Part shown: positions 42,348 to 55,684 of the stretch, one piece after another
Layout of the letters: each line of letters begins with the position of its first letter
How positions within the stretch are numbered: the stretch's first letter is position 1
Position numbers and translations under genes: made by a program
Assembly (NCBI GenBank): GCA_048772705.1
Contig: JBLWGC010000224.1
Location: forward strand, 62,001 to 126,000
Reading direction: 5' to 3'
DNA from: Leidyana gryllorum EB-2025a
Lineage: Eukaryota; Apicomplexa
Length of the DNA stretch: 64,000 bases
Notes under the pieces: generated by a model
Database searches by the model: none
The model's input: the letters and a program-made list of their open reading frames with translations, nothing else
What the model was told of the DNA's origin: nothing

Positions 42348-44651
42348 CGCCGATTAGGGAAGTACATCTCCAACAATATCTTCGTTTCCCCATACAGTGT
42401 CTGAAGGAGACACGTGTGTGTCACGTTTGACCAAAGTGTCCATAACATCACCTGCAGGCTGCTAGTGTCGCCATCCACGGGGTCCTCTTCTATCAACCAT
42501 AGCCCCAGTGCGTAGCTCAACAGAACATATTGTGGCACGTGTTGACCCGCCTTGTCAAGCGCCCGTTCCAGGCCATGCCCAGTACCGCCTTCGTCATCAC
42601 CTCGTTCAGCCTTCACGCTATCCTCGTCAGCACCAGTCACAACCGGGCACAACGCATCCAAAGTCTCTTCAGGGCTCACCAACCATATGCAAACCACCGT
42701 GAAGAGACCCAAAAAGGGACTTGTCGCTGACATGAGTTGATGTGCTCTAAGCATAGTCTCCAGTCACATTCACAGCTTTGACTCACCGGCGCAAGAGTGA
42801 ATCTGACGCATAGGGATCTTCAGGAATCACTTTCAAGCAGAGACTCAAGGGTTTGAAAACTGAGGCTCGCTCTTGAGACATATGGGTGGGAAGAGCCTCC
42901 TACCCCACAGAGTGATTGATAAGCGTTCCATCAATGTCACTAGTTCCTCCAAGCCTGCCATCTTGACATGCCACACGTTCTCAGGAATGGTGGTGGTGTT
43001 CAGGATTATAATGCAGCCCGGGGAAGTAAGACAAACATCGCCTTCAGTCGCCAATATGTTGTCACTCTGGCCACTTACGGAGCGCCATCAAAGATGTGAA
43101 CATTACAGATATCACTCTACTGAAACCAGCTGAGTCAGGCCATTTTGCCCCCCTCACCATAGAGAGAAGAGCGGTTCTAATCTCAACAGCGCTTCAGCAA
43201 CGTCATCTGCGATGATGCAGTGAGACTGGGCACTGTCACAATGGCCCCTACTACAGAGAAGGAGAGTGTGGTGCCGGTCGCTGGCCTCCCATACATCTGG
43301 CGATGGCTCTGCTCCATCACATTCGACGATGTCGGCCACGCTTTTGCATTTGTCACAAATGGCATCACTCCGGTCATTGAAGGCTTCCAGGTGATGCAGC
43401 ATGGCACCACAACACAAAAGGCGAACAGCCATATAGCCACGGCGATGTTGTTCCGATCTCAGCCATGTGCGCAAGGCCTGCCTATATTCCCGTGTGTGTG
43501 TGTGTGTTTCGATGTGGGCCCCTTTGTGGAGCGACTTGTTCCGATCTCACCCAAGATTCTGCGACGACCCCATACTTTGAATAGACACTTTACCCTCTTC
43601 CATCGACAAGATGGCGAACGGTACGGGGGCGCTTCTTCTGATTTGAGATCGGCTGAGATTGGTATTCACTTCAGCCCTCCGTCCGGTGGTTCTCACCTGG
43701 ACCCGTCGGTGCTCAACATGAGACATTGCACGAGAGAGCCTTCATTGTGGGTGCAATCGAGCTGCAATAAGTGTTGCAATGAGTTTGTCGCAATGAGTTC
43801 GCCGCGATGAGTTCGGCATAAGCACAGCGCACCCGGTCGACGATGGCATTGACATCTGCGGTCCCCAGAAGGGTGGGGTATCTGATGGTTACGACGGCGA
43901 AGTCTGCTTGGACAGAGAGAGTAATACTAAAGTTGAGCACGGGGTGAGCCCCCACCTCGATACAGCTCCGCAGCTTGTCTTTCTTTGTAAACGATGTGCA
44001 GAGCCTTTCTGCATTGATGGCACGACAGATAATGTGGATAAAAGGGCCTGAGCCGCCTCGTCTGAGTCATTGTGAATGCGATAGTGAGTACCTCGTTGAC
44101 CCCGAGGGAGTGACCACCCAGAAGGTTTGATTAGATTTGGAGCGACATCTCGGACATTCCACGACGTATTCTGCTGCGACTCTGGAGAGTACAGATTATT
44201 GCTAACAGGCTCAGATGTACCGAAGCAGCCCACAAGTCTTGATGGATGTTATAAGACCGTCTGACAGGACGGGATTGAGCGTCCGTCTGTCTCATCATTA
44301 CCTACATGGGACCAGCAATCCTTCCCGTGGCTGCCAAAATGCATTCATCGAGATTGGTTTGATGCGCAGTCTCGCGAGCATCGGAGGTTGCTGGGTGCCC
44401 TCGATGAGTGCGATACAACATTTTAGCTCGTGTAGGCGCAGTTGGTGGCAAGGAGGATTGTCAGTTGGGGTTGAACCCTCATTGAGCAAATGAATGGTTT
44501 GTATCCACAGCACCCAAGGATCGAGGCGGAATAGCTCATCTTCAGTAGGCTTTAGATGCCAAACGCACTTTTCAACAGGGCCTCCTTGGGTTGAGGGTCG
44601 TTCGACTCCGTCTGGAATTGTACTTTGCAGCGAAGAGGTTGCAGCATTCAT
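42248..44651 (-). CDS. Zinc-ribbon-containing protein of unknown function, multi-exon
   Basis: Starts MNAATSSLQST at 44651, 23 bp from the importin stop. Exon 1 44302-44651 and exon 2 44092-44181 are split from exon 3 by a 30-nt intron (44062-44091). Splicing builds a zinc-ribbon half ECPRCRSK, a beta-rich section (HPVLNFSITLSVQ, VVTIRYPTLLG), then Cys/His clusters (CDKCKSVADIVEC, CSRGHCDSAQSHC). Next come GCIIILNTTTIPENVWHV and a final helical part ending FLGKK. Middle splices between about 43480 and 43800 are unresolved. I do not recognise the family. The last exon runs 100 bp into the F-box-like frame. Confidence 0.5.
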
Positions 44652-44674
44652 TGAGAGAGAAACTAAAGTATATT

Positions 44675-47600
44675 CTACAAACTGATAATACTGGCAGGTG
44701 AGGCTGGCGTGGCGGTATTTGACGCCTTCCGAACATCATCATCATGCAAAGCCAGCTCATACGTGACCAGGGCATCAGGCCCCACTCTGCCCTGTCCCGC
44801 GCGGGCCAGGTCACTCAGCAGTTGACGCAGACGAACACCCCTGAGGTGATCTATGAACAGTGAGCTACTTTGGTCGCCTACCTGAAGACCCTGAAACTTC
44901 TGAGAACTATCAGCCGTTGTGTTGCGGACATCCCCTTGAAGAACGAGTCCTCTCGCTCGGCCATCAGACGAAGTAATTCAACCAAATTATCGGTGCTTTG
45001 GGAGTTCACGAAAGCAACACGATCCAGAAAGTTGAGAAGATCGCCTAACACCCGGTTCTCCCACTGAACCAGGGCCGTGAATATGGCTTGATATAGAGGA
45101 TGGATAAGCTAATGGAGATAGATAGATAGATGAATCCAGACTTTGTCTCAGTAGCAGCTCACCGCCGTGTCTGTGCCATGCGACGCCAGTGTCACACTCA
45201 AGACTTTGAATGCCATCGTGATAAGCGACGACTCGTCAGACATCATTGCATAGATTCCCAGAGTCACAAGTCCTTGCGAGTCTGACTGGGTGCCACACAA
45301 TAGTTGACGAGCCCGACTTTTGCCTTGTTGCGTAATCAACATTTGATAAAACGTCCAAAACGGTTTCTGGGCTTCTGGACAGCAGCCCGCTTCCAATCGC
45401 CTTGACAACTCCCCAATCACTGATAGACGCTGTGCCCATTCTTCCAGCAGCCGTGTTTTCAACTGGTTGGGAATGGTGATCAAGACGGTATCTGCGCGCA
45501 TCAGTGGTAAAAGGCCTCGCCATCAACCTTACCCAACACCTGCAAGCAACCGTTCGGATACATGCTGAACCGCTTGGTTGATAACCCTTGCCATATGAAG
45601 TTGATAGTCTCCATCAGCAAGTCTCCATTAGGTTCCGAAAAGAACAGAAGCCGTATTGCGGACCTGTAATTATGCACTTGTCGCGAAAAGAAGAACGTTA
45701 GCCTTCCCGAGGCTTACTCTAAGCTTTGATGAGCCCACAATCCGAGGGTCACTGCATTGTACTGCAATGCCTCTGGGGCCTCACCCCGTACAACATCCCG
45801 ACGGCGCCTCTCGTTCTGTGATACAAAAAGATGAACGGCCTCAATCAGCAGAAGAGGGGTACAGAGCAATGGACTGACTCCCTCCAGTATCGACGTGTGC
45901 ACACACACTTACCATTGCCGAAATGTGCGTCCAGGCCCCTGTCAGGTCAGCCGATGATGAAGCGCACAAATTGAAGTTCAAATGTAATAACATTCGATAG
46001 ACCACACCGGATCGATCTTCGGCCAGGTAAGCGGTGATGGCCGAATTGAGGTTCGGGCACGAGAAGATGGCCTCTTCACAAACATTCAAACACTCGAAGA
46101 GACAGACCAGTCCGGCCATTGGCCTTTTGAGCTGCTCTGGCAGAACGTTTGTCCGCCACCAATCGCTTGTTGCCTACAAGATAGAGAGTCACGATTCTTT
46201 CACGCCTGTTATCAGATTGAAGCGGACTCACCATAGTCTCAGCTACCTTGAGATCTGCTCGGCATCCTTCCAGCAACTGTTCAACCGCCCATGACAATTC
46301 CTCCGGGTTGGTCGCGTTCTTGCACAATTGAAGGCAGGCTGCCATTAGAACTGCTTGCGTCTCTGGCCTCAAGTTGCCCGAACCGGTCCTGACAAAGTTG
46401 AGGAATTCCATCACCAATTTTGACTTCTTGATCGAGTTCTCGGGTCCAAGACAGAAGGAAGAACCGATCTGACACAGGTCCCGCAAGACTGCGGCTACGC
46501 GACCGGGTAGGATAGACATGCAGCCCATCACGGTTTCGAATGCGAGTAGCCAATCCTGCCGAGTGTCGACGATGTGGTCGATCTACAGGGTATAGACACT
46601 TACTTCCGGTAAATACAGAAAGTCTTGCTGCACAGCGCTTTCACGGATGAACTGGAGGATGCAATCAGCGAGAATGTTGGCTGCATTGGTAGGGTACTTT
46701 GCGGCGAGTGCCCTCTTCAAGCTCGCGAGAATCGACTGGACAGACGACCAGAGTGCATTATATGTGCTTTAGTCTCGATCACACATCATACCTGATGGAA
46801 GATTCGTGGTATGCTGCTGGCCCACTGTGTGGGATCTGTGACTTGGGCAATTTCTGGGCGCACATAGGTCACAAGCACATCATTGGTCACAGAAAGTATG
46901 TGCAAGAGTACTTCAACGCCCCCAATCGACTGGGGGTGCCCTGTGGCCGAATCACACAATCGTCTGGTCAGTAAGACCAGATGCTCCAACCAAGCTGCAA
47001 GTTACACAAACTCTGAGTCGAACCAAACACGAAGAAACCCACCTTGAAGACCGGCCTCGTCCCCACTGGCGTTGTATAGATACAGGAGGGTACCGGGTAT
47101 GTCCTCAGTGACCTCCATGATCAAATCTCGGTCAGCCTTGGCATCGGGCCAATCCGAGGCATCCTTGGGAGCAGCGGTGATCAATGAAGCGGAGCTCTCT
47201 CCCGTGAAATATTGATAGAAAGAATCGCGGTTCAGTAGGGAGACAGCAGCAAGACTCCAATCCTTTGCCAACTGCACGTGGAATGAGCAGTGGCTGTGGT
47301 GTGGTAAAAGAAAGACTCACCGCGTTCGTGAGAAGAGCGCCGACCCTTTTCAGGTGTTCGTTTACGGTGTGGCCATTGCCGATGGCTTCACGGATTGTTT
47401 CTTTGAAATCGCAGATGTGCAGCGTGGCAATGTTGAATACGGCCGGAGAGACGAAGAGCAGATCACGAACGGCTTGGAGGGCAAAGCTCGCCGGATTAGT
47501 GCGGGACGACATTGCGTCTGCGATCCCGGCGCACAGTATGCCGAATGGGCTATTCAGCAATTGCAGATATAGTGTTGCCAGAGACTGCAGTCGGGCACTG

Positions 47601-48568
47601 TCCTCTTTGCTGAGTATAGTTGTTGCGCCGAGTGTGGGCGAGTTGGTGATCTCCTTTCTCGACGACGCCCACTTTGAAGCCACCTGTGTCTGCAGTGCTG
47701 CCAAACGCCGTATGACAGCGCGAACCAAAACCTTTTCCATAGAGTCAGTTCCACTTTCAAGCGACTGATACAGCTCGGAAGTGGTCTGTGGAGGTGTTAT
47801 AAACAGCACCTCGGGACATCGGAAGGCTTTCGCATGGTCCACTATTTCCTGCAGCACCTCCAGGATTGTCCCGCCCTCGTTTCCGGGAGAGTCGATGGCA
47901 TGAATCAAGCCTCGGTGGACAGCAGGATTGGTCAGTATGCTTCCATGAGAGACTCCAATCCAGAGGTGCAAAACTTCGCGTCCCAACTCCGTGTGGAGGT
48001 TGTCTGCCAAATAGGTGGTCAACACTGGAGCCACGCGGTCAACGAGATTGTGGGCTTTGGACCGCGCCAGACCCCAAGACTCGAAGCCAACCTCATCCGC
48101 ACCTTCCTTCAATCGTGTGACTCCCCGAGCCAAAGCCGCGAACGACTCGAGCCCGAGTTCCTGATTGACGGACGGCAGGAATGAGGTGAGTCGTTGACAG
48201 GCGCCGGGGGGGTCACAAACAATCAGTTGGGCTACCATCTCAGCAGCTTTTGACAGGGTAGCTTTGAGCAAAGTATCTCGCTCATCCACGGGACGACTTC
48301 CCAGTAGGGTAAAAGACCTCCATAGTTGAGTTGAACACGGGGGGCGAGCGTTCGGAGCTTCTAGGAGCTTATGTCTGAGCATTTGGGCCCCTGCCAGTTG
48401 GTGGGCCGAGTCTTTACTCTCCAGCAGGAACCATTGTCCAATGTCCCAGCCTTCGTCCGAGTCCTGGACTATCCTCAGATAGGAGTCGGCTTCTCGCCGC
48501 AAATTGGCGTCATGCGAAGTCAGTAATACATCGAGAGCCCTCTGAGCCTTCTCTACCCCGTCGCCCAT
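44675..48568 (-). CDS. Importin-beta family receptor (transportin-3/importin-13-like)
   Basis: Nuclear transport receptor built of HEAT repeats, about 1,120 residues in eleven exons. Exon 1 spans 47321-48568; most introns are 41-58 nt, one is 73. The N-terminus has the Ran-binding importin-N layout: LRREADSYLRIVQDSDEGWD, then HQLAGAQMLRHKL. That spacing, and the STQLWRSFTLL region, fit the TNPO3/IPO13 branch best. Helical repeats continue to the stop at 44675. Cargo is unknown; in animals the branch imports SR proteins (TNPO3) or UBC9/MAGO (IPO13). One exon border is off by a base in my splice, so exact length is not claimed. It carries a (TAGA)n run in the intron 45109-45162. Confidence 0.75.
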
Positions 48569-48779
48569 CCCTTTTTTCGACTCTAATTCAACAACTTAAC
48601 ATTAAGGTACTGCCTTACTACTCGGGAGTTAGGCAAGCCGGGTGCCGCTACGACTCTACTAACTACTGGAAATAAGAGGCGATGGACCACAGGCTGCAAG
48701 GCGAAGGAAGTGGAGATCATAGTGCACTTTTTGCTTCTGTCTGACGAAATGGTGCTAAACAAACCACTTTTTTCAGATA

Positions 48780-51292
48780 ATGTCGACCTCGCATTCTTCT
48801 ATATACGACAGAAGTGGGCAGCTGAAGATCACCCTATGGGAACTGGCTGATTTTCAGCACGATCTGGTAAAGTTCAACAATGATCCGTTCTGGCCGCCAC
48901 ACGCACTCCCTCGCAGCCTGTCAGGCTCTTCGTGAAGCTCCCCGGTGTCACTCAGCATGACGTGGAGCAGGAGGGCATCATACCGGAAACGAAGTTGTCA
49001 CCCGACGGCGTGACCAAATATATGCATGCCTATTGCTTTACATACAGCGGAGAACGCGAACTTTGGTACTAATTGCTCCATGTGCTAATTACTTTGATCA
49101 ACGCGTGCTTCTTGCAGCTTGGGTGTACGGGATCGAAATGGTCTTCTCACCGAAGGCTCCTGGGAACTCGCGGATATTATGCGCGACAGATCCAAAACAC
49201 AATGGCTGCAGGTATCAAGATCGACCATCCGGCCGGTTTGTAGTTTGATCTCCGCTGCAGTTGAATCCACGTGGCAAAGTCCGGGTCGAGCTGGGCTGGA
49301 TTGCCGCACCTGAGTCCTCACCAGAGAACATAACCGTCTCTCACCTATATTGGACCCCCTTAGCAGACAAAGGAGCGGAAGGCCGACGTTTTTATGCAGA
49401 AGTCGTCATGAATGATGACTCTATGGGCCGGACTGAGACAGAGGAGGTCATTGGAGGAATCGTTAGATGGTCAAAGGAGTTCATCCAGAGATACTATACT
49501 GAGGCTGTAATGAGGTGGGTGCTCCGGTCAACGCAGCAAGTCAACCGAAAATGGCCACCAACAGGATAAGTGTATTCGAAGAAGACGATGATAGCGACCC
49601 AGTGGCTTTCTGCGAACAAGACTTATGGGGTTTCCTGAAACACTCCGACACGCTATGCGTCAAAGGAGAAACCGGAGTAAGAGAGACTCCCACCATTCGA
49701 GCGAAAGTCACCCCTCTTCTCTATAATAACAGGTGATGAGCCCCACCGGAGAATCAGCTGGTACCCTGCATGTCCGTATAAATTTCTGGGATACCCAGGC
49801 AGAAGCTGAACGTGAAGCCCGACACATAGACGACCTGACCAAAGTCAAACCAGAGCCACAGTCCGGCTGGAGTCAAGATACCCCAGCTCCCCGAATGATC
49901 TCCTACACTCCCAGTTCTCATGCCGGTGACACAATGAACACCGAAGATGTTGATCACGCATTGGACGACGTTCGCAGAGCTGCTGAGGCTGCCGCCAATG
50001 ACGCAGCGCGTGCCAAGGAGATTGCTGATTTGTTGAAGTCCACTCCCATGACAGGCGGTCAGGCTGCGGTAAGTCAGTCCATTGGAAGTTGCGTCTCTTC
50101 CATCTGAGATTGTCAGGAAGCGGTGCGTGGTGCCGACAAAACAGCAAAGAACGCAGCCGACGATGCTGCGCGAGCACAAGCGATTGTAGCTGATCTGGAA
50201 AGTCGCCGACCAAACAAAGCGTCCGAACTCGATATTGCAGTTCGAGATGCTACCGACCTGGCAAAACGGGCTCGCGGTAACAGAGACCTCACAACTGACA
50301 AAGGGCGGGACGCCGCTGTGATCTCCGCTCGAGAAGATGCTCGAGCCGCGCGCGAGAGTCATCGAGGAGCGGACAGATGGGCACGGGACACCACAGCAGT
50401 CGCAGATGGGTACCCCCAGATTCGTCAGTTTGGCCCTCTTGTGGAAGACGCCGCCAATGCTGCCTCGATTGCTGGTGACGATGCTCGGAATGCATACGCC
50501 AAGGCGGAAGACGCGGAGGATGCCGACAAGTAGGTGCCCGATCACAACTCTCTACCCCCTCAATCTCCTGCTCCGCAGCCTCCATGCAGCATTGGAGGCC
50601 TGTAAGGAAGCCCGCAAGGCCGCTGCCCACGCGAAACGCAAAGAAGAGACAGCCGAAGATGCGTACAAGAAGGCTGTTGCTCTCGCTCGCAGAGCCGAAA
50701 AGGCAGCGGAGAAGAGACTGAAGAAGAAGCAGGAGGACGAGGAAGAGGCAATTCGCAAGGTAGACACACAGAATACTCCTCTCATCATTTCACTCTCATC
50801 ATTTCACTTCGTCAGGCGAAAGAAGAACGTGAGAAGATGCGAAAAATGGATCATGAAGCCGACATGGCACGTCGACGAGACAATTTGTTGATGGCAGGTG
50901 ATGCAAATGAACAAGGTGTGTATGCCGGAACCATGGCTTATGCTTTTCATGGGACCGCTGATAAACATACTGTCATGGAAGGATCAAATGGCGCTCCCTG
51001 GATGTGTTGTGGAGGAGTCCCCACCCAACGCGGGAAACAAGGTCGTCGTGGGTCTAACGACAGCCTCCGGGCATCTATTCCCGCTTATGAGTTGCGCGGG
51101 CAAGAACCAATCCAGTCGCGTGCGGAGGAGATGATGGAGGCCTCACCACAAGGCTGGTGTACCTCCCCCTCCGCCAAAGCTGTTCCATTCGCCATCTTCG
51201 ATGATGACGGATTGGTTGAAACTTTGATGCACCGGCGAGCCCAGTGTTGGTGCTTTGGGTGCGGATGTATGCGGTGTTGTGGCGAGTGCTAG
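48780..51292 (+). CDS. C2-like/coiled-coil protein with Cys-rich C-terminus
   Basis: Nine exons (48780-48866, 48917-49065, 49118-49211, 49261-49514, 49565-49676, 49733-50068, 50117-50529, 50579-50759, 50816-51292) sum to 700 residues. The first 330 residues look like two beta-sandwich C2-like modules (start GQLKITLWELADFQHDLPVR; later MRISVFEEDDDSDPVAF and TLHVRINFWD). A long Ala/Asp/Arg coiled coil follows (about 370-560; ARAAEA-type heptads). The protein ends CWCFGCGCMRCCGEC, eight Cys in fifteen residues, a likely palmitoylation cluster. C2 plus acylated tail suggests a membrane- or cortex-bound protein; this is inference. The donor at 49677 was chosen because it removes a stop and restores phase. 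Confidence 0.68.
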
Positions 51293-51426
51293 GGACTGAC
51301 TGATAGACAGTTAGACACACAGACAGACGACGTTCATCAGGGAGACAAACAGCCAGCCAGGCAGTCCATGGACGCATTATGCGTTTATGTAGTGCTTGTC
51401 CTGGACATAGCTAGATTTCGCTTTGA

Positions 51427-54400
51427 CTAATTCCGTCTGCGCCGCTTCGCGTCCGCTCCGCTTCCCGTACTGCCTCGTTTCCTGCTCCTTGGGGGAGTAT
51501 CCTGCGAAAAGGAAAGCGTTTGCACACACGTCTCGAACATTTGAATACACAATCATTATCGGGGCGACACACTCAAAGATCCGATTGAATTGATAGTTCA
51601 ATCAACGGTTAGATCAGATTGACTTACTTCCTCCTCTTCCTCATCGTCCTCATCGTCTTCGTCTTCCTCTGAGTCAGATTCTGCATCAGAGCCTTCTTCC
51701 TCTTCGTCCTCCTCGGCATCCTCATCGCCTTCGTCACTGTCCTCATCCCCATCAGAATCGCTCGAGCTCTGTCCGAAGGGGTTGATCGAATTGGGATACG
51801 AGTAGATTATGACAACTCACCGTTTCCTGATACTCTTCGTCCTCATCGTCCTCGCTGCTCTCATCGTCGACATCTGAGCCTGCCCCTTCGTCGTCCGACT
51901 CCTTCTTTTTCTTTTCTAAAGGACCATCGCCGAGGAAGCTTTCGAATCCGTCGTCATCCAAGAAGGCGGCAATGTCATTCCGGATTGTTTTCAGGATAGC
52001 TGGCCAAGCCAAGTTTCTCTTGCCTTCATACCACGGAATGTCCATCTCGTTCAACCAGTTCTGCGGAATATGTGTTACTCCTGCGAACTGAAAGCTCTTT
52101 ATCTCACCTTGAGCATATCCAATGAAGCGACAGGGATATTGGTAATGGTTTGCGCCGAGCGTCCATAGTCCTGGAACGTGAAGGAAAGATAAGACAGAGA
52201 TCTCCCCGACTCGAGTCTTTGGAGTTACCTTGGGGACAAAGACGGCATCAAAGTGTTTGAGTTGGTGGAGAACCCTCTCAAAACTGACCACCTCAACGTC
52301 GTCCATGGGCAGAATGAAAGCCGGCCAGTCGGTGAGACTGACGAGACAGTTTTGAGTGGGCATGAGAATGACAGAGCTGTTTGATGGAACACCATGGAAG
52401 GCGAGTTGTCTTGATGGGATCTCGAATTCTATTGGTGCAATCTGTTGCGCTTCATCTACAAATCTCTTGAAGTCCTGATTGAGCTTTCGTCTCTTCTCGT
52501 ATTCCCGCTGCTCTTCGAAGATCTCATCGGGGTCGTTGTTAGAGCGGCTGGTAGCCAGACAAATGGGAGGAGAAAGGATGAGTAAAACACTTACTTCCGT
52601 CTGGCGTCCAGATCGTCAGCCTGACTCGCCGTCTCGCAGTAGAACTGAATGTCTTTCACCTTTTTCTTCTGGACCATTATCGGGGACTGTAGGGTATGAT
52701 GTACTGTGGGAGTTATTTGGGTTCAACTTACTTTGAGATGGAAGTGTAAGAGGACGATCATCTCGTTGGTGACGGGTTGAAAGAAGGCGTGACGAATATT
52801 GCTGTAGATAATATCGATATTTTCACTTCGAATCGCCTGATATCGAAGACCATTAATGTGTGCTTCTAGGTTGCCGATGATTTTCCGGCTGTGTGCGCCT
52901 CCATGACGAACCATAAGATTCCGCAATACCAACCGTTTCCCGCTACGATTGAGGGTCAGAGCTTGTTGCTGAGTGACGTCATCCTCTCGACGATACTTCT
53001 CTTTGGTTCGCGCCCTTTTCATTAGTTCGCGTAGATTCTTGCTTAGTGTCATCAGGTAAGCATCGTTACTCTTGATAATGATCTCTTTGATAAATAGAGC
53101 ATTGTTCTCATTTGACAGGTCGGGAAGCGGACTCTCCTCCTGCTTCGCTCCGCTCAGAGCGCCAGGAACATTGAAGGCAATACGGAGGGTGTGAGTGCGG
53201 TCCTCGTCTTGGTGAGAGACGTTTCTCAGAGTAGACACGTGAAACGGTACATGCCGCTGACCAATAGGGATCAACAAAGTCTCGCGCACTGTGTCAATGC
53301 AGCATTTGTTAGCCTTCAGATCCCTTGGAAATTCCGAGCTGTCTCTATACGCAGTTAAGTGACTCAATTTTCGGATGTCTTTCTTGTCCTTCGCAAAGCC
53401 CATACCTCCCTCTCGGAATCTCTCCCGGAGCTCTTGGAGCTTACGACGCCGTAATTCGCGCTGTTTCGCCAACAACTTCTCCTGCTCCGCCTGGGATATT
53501 CCCGCATTCGCTCGCCGACTTCGGATCCGGGCAGCGGGACCCGCCGAACTCCGCTGCTGGCTCGCCGATGTTCTACTCGTTGCGCTGGAAGCATTGTTCT
53601 TGGCCGTGGGCTTCTGAGCCTTGTCGGCCCGATTCTCCTTCTCAGAGGGCTTGTCCCCCTCCAACGCATAGAGCACATCGTCGAGCTTCTTCGGGCAGCA
53701 GGAGGTCCAAACGAAGGGATTCGGGGCCGTTGGGTCAGTGGGGGCTTCAGGACTTACTAAGACAGTGTCAGCGAGCCAAATCGAGATGGGTTGCTCCAGG
53801 GGGATATTGGGGGCCGCGACAACCACAGAGACAGCCATGTTGGCATCCATAACCTGGTCACTCGAGGCATCGATCTTGAAGTTGGGAATAAAGAGGTTCG
53901 GCGTCCCAATAGCTCCGCCAAAGTCCTGTGTGAGATGCTTGGCCAGTTTGGGATGCTTTTCTTCCGCATAGGCCCACCCGGCGCTGAACACCTCATTGAA
54001 TCGAGCCCCCGGCTTCAACTGACGGATCACAAAGTCTTGGACGTCCAAAGCAGAGGTGTACAGCTGTTTCTCCTCTGACCCCACATCCATAAGGACTGTG
54101 CGAGCCACATGACCAACGGCATTGTGCAGATACTTGAGAGCAACACCGATGACAATCGACCCTCTTCCCAAATGCAGGTCTTTCTCGTTGGGTGCCTCAT
54201 CCGGGTCCAGGGTGAAAGTGCGGCCGGATTCGACCAAAGAGTAGTGCACCTCCAAGCTGCCGCACTCGATGCCCAGTTTCGTCTTCCACTTTGCCACGCG
54301 ACCGGGCTCTTCGAGAGCGCTCTCTGCCTTATCACAGATTGCTCGATGATTCTCCTTGATCTCCTGATCGAGGATGTTCACCACCCGGTTCACCAGCACC

Positions 54401-55195
54401 TCCTTGACAAGCCGACCCGATGCAACACTCGCCAGCCGGGACGGCTCGATGCCCGATCCATCCAAACGGAGCGGGAGACGCGATAAATCATTATCGACGG
54501 CTCTCCAGCGTAACTTGAGGGAGGCGGCCTTCCCAAATTCTCCCGTGTTGAATCCTTCGTTATCCAAGTCAGCTAACCCGTTAAACGGAAAGCCAAGAAC
54601 ACTCATAACAGCCTCCACGACAGCGCCGCGAGGGAGCATAGAATCATTCAGGAACGCTCCAATACGAGGAGGCAGCTCTGCATTGTCTCCAGCTTTGCAT
54701 TTCCCGAACGAGTCTAAAAGCCCAGTTGACTGAAATTGTTCGGCGAAGCTTTCCACCAACTTGGGTTCTCTTTGATAAAACTCGAACTTGAAGTCCTGTC
54801 CAACTTCCGACTTCTCCAGGTCCACAAAGTACCGGACTGTGTCATTGATCAACGCGGAAGAGCACTATCACTTACGCTTCCTCTGCCGTCCCGAGAATAA
54901 CACTCGACGATCCTTGAACAGCACTAAGAGTGTATCAGGGAAGATGAGCATGAAGCTCCATAGACTGCAGCAACACAGGAAGGCGTGAGTTTGCGAACAC
55001 ACCCTCTTACTGGAAGGAGCCTATTCTCTTGAAGAGGTCATCCTCCGTTTTGGGTTGTCCTGTGAGAATGAAAAGGGCATCACATTCCTTCAACTCCGAC
55101 AATGTATCCCAGGCTTCGTATAGTATGTTCCAGTGAGAGCGACACAGCTCAGCATTGATGGGTCCTAATGACTCGGCCTGGGTGGTCATCACCAA
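51427..55195 (-). CDS. SPT16: FACT histone chaperone large subunit Spt16
   Basis: Nucleosome reorganiser acting with SSRP1/Pob3 in transcription and replication. Nine exons (55011-55195, 54876-54964, 52732-54836, 52595-52686, 52229-52547, 52108-52170, 51821-52060, 51628-51768, 51427-51501) sum to 1,102 residues. An inactive aminopeptidase-like domain is followed by a coiled-coil linker with RRKLQELRERF. The middle domain has HAFFQPVTNEMIVLLHFHLK, DPDEIFEEQ, and KDYGRSAQTITNIPVASLD recovered by splicing. An acidic tail of Glu/Asp and a basic end (PPRSRKRG..KRRRRN) match the Spt16 C-terminus, fixing the last splice; reading the other frame would add a spurious end at 51377. Confidence 0.95.
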
Positions 55196-55684
55196 GCTAT
55201 CTCAGCCTTTTGGCCGAACCAACTTTTTCGCACCCCTTTCACCACCCAGAAGCTGCTATGCGTGACAGACAACCAAGGCGTACAGTTCAACAGACCCTCA
55301 GACCTTAGCTACATTACTCCACCGCAGCAAAATCGAACAAGAGTGAAGCAGTAGTAACGCAAGCTTCAAACTCCACAACACAAATGTCACGCAGCGAGCG
55401 TGTGTGGTGACAAACGCTTTGTCACCACACACGTTGAACTGTGCAGCGAACATCTCAGAAGCAGCAGAGATCCGCTCAATTGAACACCACAGAGCACACA
55501 AACGGGAACACAAGGGGCAACCCACAGTCTTCGGTTCAATCGGCACATATAGGTTTTTGTACAGTGAGGCAACAACTGCTCAGAACTGAGTAAGAGTGAC
55601 CTGACCGGGTAGGACGTCTCTCCGCTGACTGGCTGATATATCTGAATGAATGGTTGGCTCATGACGTAAAAATAATTGATATAT
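55196..55684. other. 489-bp divergent spacer upstream of Spt16 and the CDK-like gene
   Basis: One of the longest gene-free stretches in the window. It holds the 16-bp-arm hairpin at 55399-55433. Near the Spt16 start are the A-run motifs GGCCAAAAGGC and GCGAAAAAG (minus strand). I found no coding frame with sensible codon use here. Confidence 0.5.
55399..55433. repeat. Perfect inverted repeat, 16-bp arms, 3-nt loop
   Basis: Arms CGTGTGTGGTGACAAA and TTTGTCACCACACACG flank CGC. All 16 pairs are Watson-Crick. It sits roughly mid-way between the Spt16 start (55195) and the CDK-like start (55685). It could be a cruciform, a binding site for a dimeric factor, or part of a structured transcript. 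There is no T-run to suggest a terminator. Confidence 0.9.

Noticed and set aside
51377-51427. Alternative Spt16 end at 51377
   Set aside because: The frame that ends there lacks the basic C-terminus. The alternative phase-0 splice gives a KRRRRN end typical of Spt16.
55196-55240. Sequence resembling the U2 snRNA 5' stem (CTCAGCCTTTTGGCC)
   Set aside because: The branch-point recognition region GUGUAGUA and downstream loops are absent, and the match overlaps the upstream edge of Spt16. It is better explained by the A-run promoter core.
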